From: Dendrocalamus latiflorus
Taxonomy: Eukaryota > Streptophyta > Magnoliopsida > Poales > Poaceae
Length of the DNA: 64,000 nucleotides
Reading direction: 5' to 3'
Assembly (NCBI GenBank): GCA_017311315.1
Contig: CM029632.1
Span: 18,836,669 to 18,900,668, forward strand
Each line of letters starts with the position of its first letter. Within the stretch, counting starts at the first letter, position 1. Shown here piece by piece: positions 58,201-64,000 of the stretch. The notes under the pieces were generated by a model. It ran no database searches and was not told where the DNA came from. It worked only from the letters and a program-made list of their open reading frames with translations. Both the position numbers and the translations under genes were made by a program.

Positions 58201-59891
58201 CCCACTTGTCAGGCCGAAAATTAAAAGAGAAAGGCTCGACCTCAGCGTGCGGAGCCGGGGGCTCGAACGCGCGTCGAGGGAGCCGGGGGGAGGAGAGTAA
58301 CGGTGCTAGCCAAGGGAGCGCTTAGGTTTATCTTACTCATATAGGGCAAGTTTACCTTTTGTGCTATCTCCTGTAGGGGCCGAGTAGAGGTAGAAGAAGG
58401 CGGTGGCGCCGGCGGCGAGGGACGGTCGGAGGGGTCCGGGGAAGTGGCCAAACGCGACGCCGGGGTTGCGGTGATGCTGGTGGTGGTGGCGACGGAGGCT
58501 GAGGTGCGCCGGAGGTAGGCCGGTAGCGTGCGGTGGCAGTGGCTCGGGGAGGTACTCGATGACGGCGAACCACAAGCGACGGGAAGCTCGGGCGAGGCCG
58601 GGGATAGCTTCGTGACGCTCCGGAGATGGTTCAAGAGCGAGGATTCGGGCTCTGGTGCAGTGGAACAGCTAGGAGCTAAGTTGCCGGAGTTGGGGGAGAA
58701 AGGGCTCGCCGGTGGCTACAGTGCACGGGTGCTCGATTACCTTCGGAAGACCAGAGAGTGCGGCGTGGGGAACTCAATGGAGGGCCCAGTGCCTTTTATA
58801 GGTGGTCGGGCGAAGCTAGCAACGGGCGGGCGGCCGTTTGGTCCTATCGGAGCAGGTGGCGGTGGCAGACGGTGACGCAGGCAGCTTAAATGACCAGGCA
58901 GAGCTGTGGAGTGACGAAGCATATCCCCTTGTGCGATCTCCTCAGCTTTACAGCCTCTTACGCACGAACGGAGCGGCAGACGACCAGCGCCACGTGGCCG
59001 AGCCGAAGCGACCGGGCGGAGGGAAACTGCGGGCGGTGGCGCCGTACCGGGGGCGGGGCGATGAAACCAGGGGCTATGGCGGTCTCGCAGGCTCTCTGAC
59101 CGGGTGACAGGACGGCTCGGGCAGGGGCGTTACCGGCGCATGAGTGCCACAGGGAGAGCGAGCTCTGAGCCGAGCAAAAAGGAGACCGGGGAGGAAGACG
59201 CCTCTGACAAGGCGGGTCCACCGGCCAGCGGAAGAGGGGGGAAAGCGCGACGGCGCGGATGAATCCGCGTGGCGGGGGAGGCTGATCGGGCGGCGGGCGC
59301 GGGCAAGTGGGGCGGATGGGCCGGGGCGCGGGAAGGGGGCATCGCGGCCGCCCATTTGGCGAGCAGGGGAAGGGGAGAGGCGGGATCGGTCGGGCGACGT
59401 GGGCTGATCCTGGCCGTCCAAGTGGCGGCCAGAGGAGTGGGTTGGGGTTTTATTTTTCCTGATTTTGATTTTAGCTTTTTAGAAATTGCCAGAAAATCCC
59501 AATAAGCTTAGAAAAACATGAAAGTACATCCAAAAATTCCAGAAAAATTCCTAGAAGTTCCTGATGACATTTTGGACTTAACAAAAATATTTCCAACTAA
59601 TGCTGGTATTTAATTTATTGGCTTCCATTGTTATTCATGCCATTATTTTCAGAAATGATATTTTATGATCCAAGTCAAATTTCTTTCTTACTTCTATGGA
59701 TCATCTTTTCAGATTCTTATTTTAATTTTACATTTTCTATTATTTAAAATATGTTTGCTTCCCTCCAACTTTTGGAACCTTCCTCAAAATTTTCAAGAGA
59801 GAAATCCCATTCTACGAATTCAAATAAATCACATTTACAAAAGAAATCCAAAAACTTCATATTTTCAAATTTAAATTTTCAGGATGTTACA
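55206..59891 (-). mobile_element. 4.7-kb solo LTR (Ty3/gypsy-like) inside the captured kinase fragment
   Basis: The plus strand starts TGTCAGACCCAG and ends CAGGATGTTACA. A perfect 5-bp duplication ACCTC lies at 55201-55205 and 59892-59896. On the minus strand it begins TGTAACATCCTGAAAATTT, a start common to long grass gypsy LTRs; orientation is inferred from this. The interior has no RT, integrase or gag frame. A GC-rich zone (58080-59440) includes repeated ACATGTGGGGCCC/TGACAGGCGGGGCCC words. Confidence 0.85.
58060..58215. repeat. short repeats of CACATGTCAG / GTGGGGCCC inside the 4.7-kb LTR
   Basis: Five or six direct and inverted copies of TGACA(T/G)G(T/C)GGGGCCC occur within 150 bases. 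Confidence 0.7.
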
Positions 59892-60029
59892 ACCTCGTCA
59901 TGGAGCTTTGCAGCGGCGGCCGACTGCTCGATGAGATGGCGAGGGACATTAAACCGGAGAATATCTTGCTCACCAAAACAGGGAAGATGAAGCTCGCAGA
60001 TTTTGGACTAGCCGCACGAGTTACCAATG

Positions 60030-61130
60030 GTAATTTTTATGCAACATTGCTAATTTTTAGTTTGAAGATCAAGATGATAGGATGGGTTCCTTGTGGATAC
60101 TCTATGTTGGGTGACTTAAGTCATCTGGCTTTGAGACAAATTGTGCTTACAACAACATGCAATTTTTAGTGGCTTTAGTGAGAAACAGAAATGACTTAAA
60201 AGTAGATAGCAAGTATTCATTCATGTGCCATCTCCTCTCGCTAGATACGCTAAGAGAATTGAAAACTGGTGTTTGGTTATACTTGCTTTTGCTTTTGTTT
60301 TTGGTTTGTGATCATCAGATCTATTTATTGTGGTTATTTGCATGGAATTTCAAAGCTGAGAACCTACATTGATGGACAACATAATCCTTAAATTGTCTGT
60401 AACTTATTAAAGGCATTCACCTGCAAGTACCATTTGTCTAGTGATCTAGACTGAGACCCAACATAGTGCTCTGAAGTCTTGAGCATTCAGACAGTTTCAT
60501 TTTTCGTACTCATGATAGATAGTGATGTTGTATCCACACTGGATAGAGGTCGTTTGTGCAAATCTTTACAAATGACCAATCAAAAAATTAAATTAAATTT
60601 ATTTTATTTTTCTCCAAAAAGAAGAAGGAATATTGCTTGTTCTTTTCTCTTGTTTGGCTAAGAGAGAAAAGAATATTCCTTTTGAGAGAAAGGAAATTAA
60701 CATAGTCTATGTTAAAAGTTTTGCCCTCTGCAAGTGTAAAACACATTCAAAGCTTCAACTAAAACTCGTAGAATGTAAATGCCTTGTTCTTCCAGACGTA
60801 CTTAGTTATTTAGTGATATGTCTTTTGTCTTCTCTTTTTATTACATCTTTTATATTACTATTATCAAATTGTGACACTATTGATCCATCTATCTTTTATA
60901 ACTCACAGGTTACTTCTTCTATAACTCATCTACAACTATGGATTAAGTTTCATTAGTGAAGTATTTTCAATGTCCTACCGTTATCTACATATGTCTACAT
61001 GCGAATTGTAGTTGCTATTTCTATTTTAGATAACATACTCTTATTAGTACGATTGCAACGTAGTTTAATCATGGATTGTTTTGCTTTTAGGTAATAATGT
61101 TTGTTTCACACTTCCGACTCTGTCATAGCT
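60030..61130. other. intron-like AT-rich cargo at the right end of the hAT-like element
   Basis: It begins at a GT donor after the kinase exon. No further exon of the kinase is recognisable up to the right terminus. Confidence 0.5.
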
Positions 61131-61644
61131 CTGTTTTATTCCTGGGTCCGCCACTAGGTCAAGCCATCCATGCTAAGTAGAGAGAGAAGTTAGGATTCTT
61201 AAAGAGAACTTTGTGGGAGATGTGAGAGACTCTTGTGGCTGAGCTTTTTGTCATCCTTAGATTTTGTGTGTGGCTATGGTGTGGCTATAAACATTCGTAT
61301 CCAAGTATCAATAGAGATCAAAATTCATCCAAGTATTTCTCTCTTGTGCTCAAGTGATGAAATCTTGATTTGGCTTGGTTTTTGGTATTTCCTCTTCTCC
61401 CAGTGATCTTGCTGTGTGACAATAATGTGTAAGTGATAAATATGTATCTTAGAGATCAGATCTCATCCATCTAGGCACTTGTATTTGCAAGTTCTTATAT
61501 TTGCCCAGTTTTGGCTCAAGAATGGGTGATTTTGGAGTTTTTGTGTTGTGGGCATTTTGGTTTATGTTTCTGCTATGATCTAACTTTCTATGATATGTAA
61601 GAACCCATCTAAGATTATCTAGAGCATCAAGAACTTACTGGCCG

Positions 61645-63410
61645 ACCCAAGCAGTCTGACCACTGGGACCAAGCGGTCTGATCGCTGGGACCGAGCGGTT
61701 TAATCGGCAACAGTTTGGATGGTTTGACTGGCTTGTGTGCCACGGTCAGACTGGCCCTAGTGGAGTCTGTGCTATTGAGTCTGGTTTGGGTGTTAGTTAC
61801 GACGGGTGCTGTGCAAGGTTTAGTTATGGGGGAGTCCATGCATGTGTGAGTCATGGCGTGTGTTCATGCATTTGTTTACTAATGGAGAGTCAAGTGCATG
61901 TCAGCGATTCAACTGCTCAGGGTCAGCAATCTGATCGCTGAGACCAAGCAGTCCAACCGGCTTAACGAGGATTTTTGGCCAAGTTTTGAGATTTGGAATT
62001 TTTGAGTTGCGAGATGAATTTGGTTTGACTTGAGTGGTTGATTGTGTGCACATGAGTTCATTATTTGGTCCTAGGTTTATGATCGGTAATTTGGTTGCAT
62101 ACATTTTGCATGGTGCATTGTATGGATTAATTATGTCAATTGATGACTTTGTGTATTGTGTGATGCTATATGGCGTTTGCTTGTTGTTATTGGTTGTAGG
62201 ACTCTAGAGCTACGTCATGGTGAGGCAGATGGGACCGAGACATCTTAGGTGCAAAGCGGTCAAGAGATCAGGACTATGCTTAGGAGGAGTCGAGATTCAA
62301 ATGATCGAGGAGGCACCGAAGATGACCGAGGCTTGCGTGGTGGTTACAAGCCGGGACGATGAGGAATTGGAGCGGGAGCTAACGGTGGTGGACATGACAA
62401 GTAACATCAAGGTGGACCGGGGCTAAGCTCAAGAAGGAGTCGAGGTCCTGTGCGGTCAAGAAAACCAGGTGCCGTCATGCGCATGGAAAAGCATGTGGTG
62501 CTCTAAGTGACTTGGGTCATTTACAAGTGAGGACGGTTCGGTGCGATCCGGATGCGTGAGAGACTTGGCGGAAAGTTATTGGGGCCACATGGCAGATGGT
62601 GAAGCATGGGTGATGCTTCGTGGCAAAGAAAGCGGGAAACTTCGTGGAAGGCGGTAGAGGGGTATTTTGGTAAATTATTCAATACAAAAAAAGTTGTGGT
62701 GTGCAAAACCGCGGTGTGGCCTAAGTGGTTTAGGTCTTGATTATGTTGAAAATACGAAGTGGATCAAGTGTTAATTCATTAATAGGTTAATGGGTGTGTG
62801 CGCTTTTGGGAAGTGTGCTTGTGTAAAACCCAAAATTGTGTTGAGTTAACGGGTTAGCCCATGTAAGTGGATGGAGTTAAGATTTTTCATATGCCTCGAC
62901 TATAAATGGGTGGAGAGGGTGGTTTAGGGTTAAGCCAACCATATCAAGTAGAGAGAGGTGTTAGGGTTCTTGGAGAGAAATTTATGGGAGATGTGAGAGA
63001 CTCTTGTGGCTAAGTTTTTTTCACCCTTAGTGTTTGTGTGTGGTTAGGGAGTGGCTGTCAATATTCATCTCTAAATATCAATAGAGATCAAAATTCATCC
63101 TAGTATTTCCTTCTTGTGTTCAAGTGATGAAATATTGATTTGGCTTAGTTTTTGGTGTTTCATCTTCTTCCCTTGATCTTGTTGTATGCCAAAATGTGTA
63201 AGTATTGAAGATGTATCTTGGAGACTAGATCTCATCCATCTAGACACTTGTATTTGCAAGTTTTTGTGTTTGCCCGGTTTTGGCTCAAGAAGGGGTGTTT
63301 TGGAGTTTTGGTATTGTTGGTCTTTTGGCTTGAGTTTGTGCTATAATCTAGCTTGCTGTGATATATGAGAACCCATGTAAGATCATTTAGATCATCAATA
63401 ACTCACGAGC
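61645..63410 (+). repeat. second unit of the 1.77-kb tandem duplication in the LTR
   Basis: It matches 53757-55062 plus 61165-61645 block by block. Examples are CTGTGCAAGG(G)TTAGT, GTCAATTGATGA(T/C)TTTGTG and GATGTGAGAGACTCTTGTGG. It contains several GGTCTGATCG/GGTCTGACC motifs. Confidence 0.85.
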
Positions 63411-64000
63411 AAGAGTAGATTAAAATTTTCCTCTTTTAATCATTTTGATGCACCCTTCCTTCAAATGGAAAAGCCAGAACTTTGGCAATGATTTTCTTAA
63501 TCGTTGATTGGAATAGGTTGCTGACATCATAGAAAAAGTGCATGCAAAGTTTTAAGTTATTTGGATTAACCGATCAAAAGTTACATAGATTTTCAGTTTT
63601 GAAATAGGGATGAAATTGTTGTTCATCCATAAATTTACTGTAGCAGCAATTTTGACTAGGGTTACTGTAGTTTTTGCCTGATTTTACTGTTCACAGCGGT
63701 CTGACCATCATTGAAACAGAGGCCTAACCGGCCTGGAGATAAGACCGCCCTCTTCATGGAGGTCAGACCGCCATGTATGTAGAGGTCAAACCGTCAGTGG
63801 TTGTCAAAACATATTTTGCTCTGTTTTGATCAGATCTTTCCTTGTGATTATTTGTCTCTGATCTTCTACTCAATAGAGTTTTACTTCTACTCAAAGGAGA
63901 AGATTTTAAAAATCCTCGATTTGAATTTGGGCTCTTATTTACCCCTCTAGTCGACATTCTCGATTCTACAATATATTAGTCATTTCTTATGAGTTTGTTG

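Larger units (their letters stand above)
55120..60029 (+). pseudogene. captured PEPKR2-like Ser/Thr kinase fragment, split by a solo LTR
   Basis: Two pieces, 55120-55205 and 59892-60029, join across one copy of the ACCTC duplication. They read through kinase subdomains IV-VII: HPGIVTLKAVFEDADKFYL, then VMELCSGGRLLDEMARD, then IKPENILL and the Mg-binding DFG in KLADFGLAARVTNG. The CSGGRL and DFGLAARV wording is that of the plant PEPKR2 branch of CDPK-related kinases. About 35 residues between GGRLLDEMAR and DIKPEN are missing, including the H of the HRD motif. A GT splice donor follows at 60030 and intron-like sequence fills the rest of the element. It is non-functional. Confidence 0.85.
55063..61156. 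mobile_element. hAT-like (Tip100-type ends) element carrying a kinase gene fragment
   Basis: The termini are CAGGGGCGGACCC and, inverted, TAGTGGCGGACCC. A perfect 8-bp duplication GGTCAAGC lies at 55055-55062 and 61157-61164, the hAT length. The second LTR unit preserves the empty site (GGGTTAAGCCAACC near 62928). The CAGGGGCGGA start is like that of Tip100 hAT elements. No transposase is visible. The cargo is a PEPKR2-like kinase fragment with part of an intron, split by a solo LTR. Without that LTR the element is about 1.4 kb, so it is a non-autonomous gene-capturing element. Confidence 0.88.
53629..63970 (+). mobile_element. solo LTR with internal duplication, interrupted by a hAT-like element
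   Basis: It starts TGAAGGACTATGTGGTGG and ends CGACATTCTCGATTCTACA. Target duplication ATATA lies at 53624-53628 and 63971-63975. Its start aligns with that of the LTR at 5442-8215 (TGTGAGACCATGTGGAGG), and large inner blocks match that LTR inverted. A unit of about 1.77 kb is tandemly duplicated: 53757 to 61645 (minus the hAT insertion) and 61645 to about 63410. Without the hAT insertion it would be about 4.2 kb. No primer site, polypurine tract or coding domain was seen. Confidence 0.82.

Noticed and set aside
53629..63970. Two flanking LTRs of one full element instead of a solo LTR
   Set aside because: The duplicated unit lacks the first ~130 and last ~550 bases of the LTR, and no primer site or polypurine tract lies between the units. 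An internal duplication fits better.

Overview
The window is nuclear DNA from a flowering plant, almost certainly a grass (Poaceae). The reasons are a very GC-rich intronless ATL-type RING gene, a 19-exon adaptin gene with GT-AG introns, GC-rich first exons beside AT-rich introns, and heavily nested LTR retrotransposons plus Tourist-like, Mutator-like and hAT-like elements. I see no bacterial features and no CRISPR array. I did not identify an rRNA or tRNA gene.

Layout. 1-4767: an open Ty1/copia retrotransposon on the minus strand; its 3' LTR lies outside the window. 5442-13555: a decayed minus-strand LTR element with a GATAC target duplication, holding a nested solo LTR (10300-12006). 13560-22400: gene and transposon fossils (a BREVIS RADIX domain piece, a LINE RNase H remnant split by a solo LTR) and unassigned sequence. 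22676-23743: an intact ATL46-like RING-H2 gene (+). 26579-29985: a truncated, interrupted UPL3 (HECT E3) pseudogene (+). 30310-32380: a tandem segmental duplication with small insertions. 32514-48125: an intact AP-1 gamma-adaptin gene (-). I could join 19 exons with all phases agreeing into 872 codons. Its introns hold a LINE, two MITEs and a nested pair of short LTR elements. 48320-53502: a structurally complete PIF/Harbinger transposon with both genes, ending about 195 bp upstream of the gamma-adaptin ATG. 53629-63970: a solo LTR (ATATA duplication) containing a 6.1-kb hAT-like element (GGTCAAGC duplication). That element carries a piece of a PEPKR2-type kinase gene, and the kinase piece is itself split by a 4.7-kb solo LTR (ACCTC duplication).

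Two host genes look functional: the membrane E3 ligase and the AP-1 clathrin-adaptor large subunit. The rest is transposons in various states. The copia element and the PIF/Harbinger element look coding-competent, and the short LTR element at 36015-38017 has LTRs in which I found no difference. No wholly new molecular system is evident. The most informative things are the exactly datable nesting, gene-fragment capture by a hAT-like element, a likely autonomous transposon in a housekeeping promoter, and a recurring GGT-spacer-ACC near-palindrome in several LTR families. All coordinates and phases were read by eye; no searches were run.
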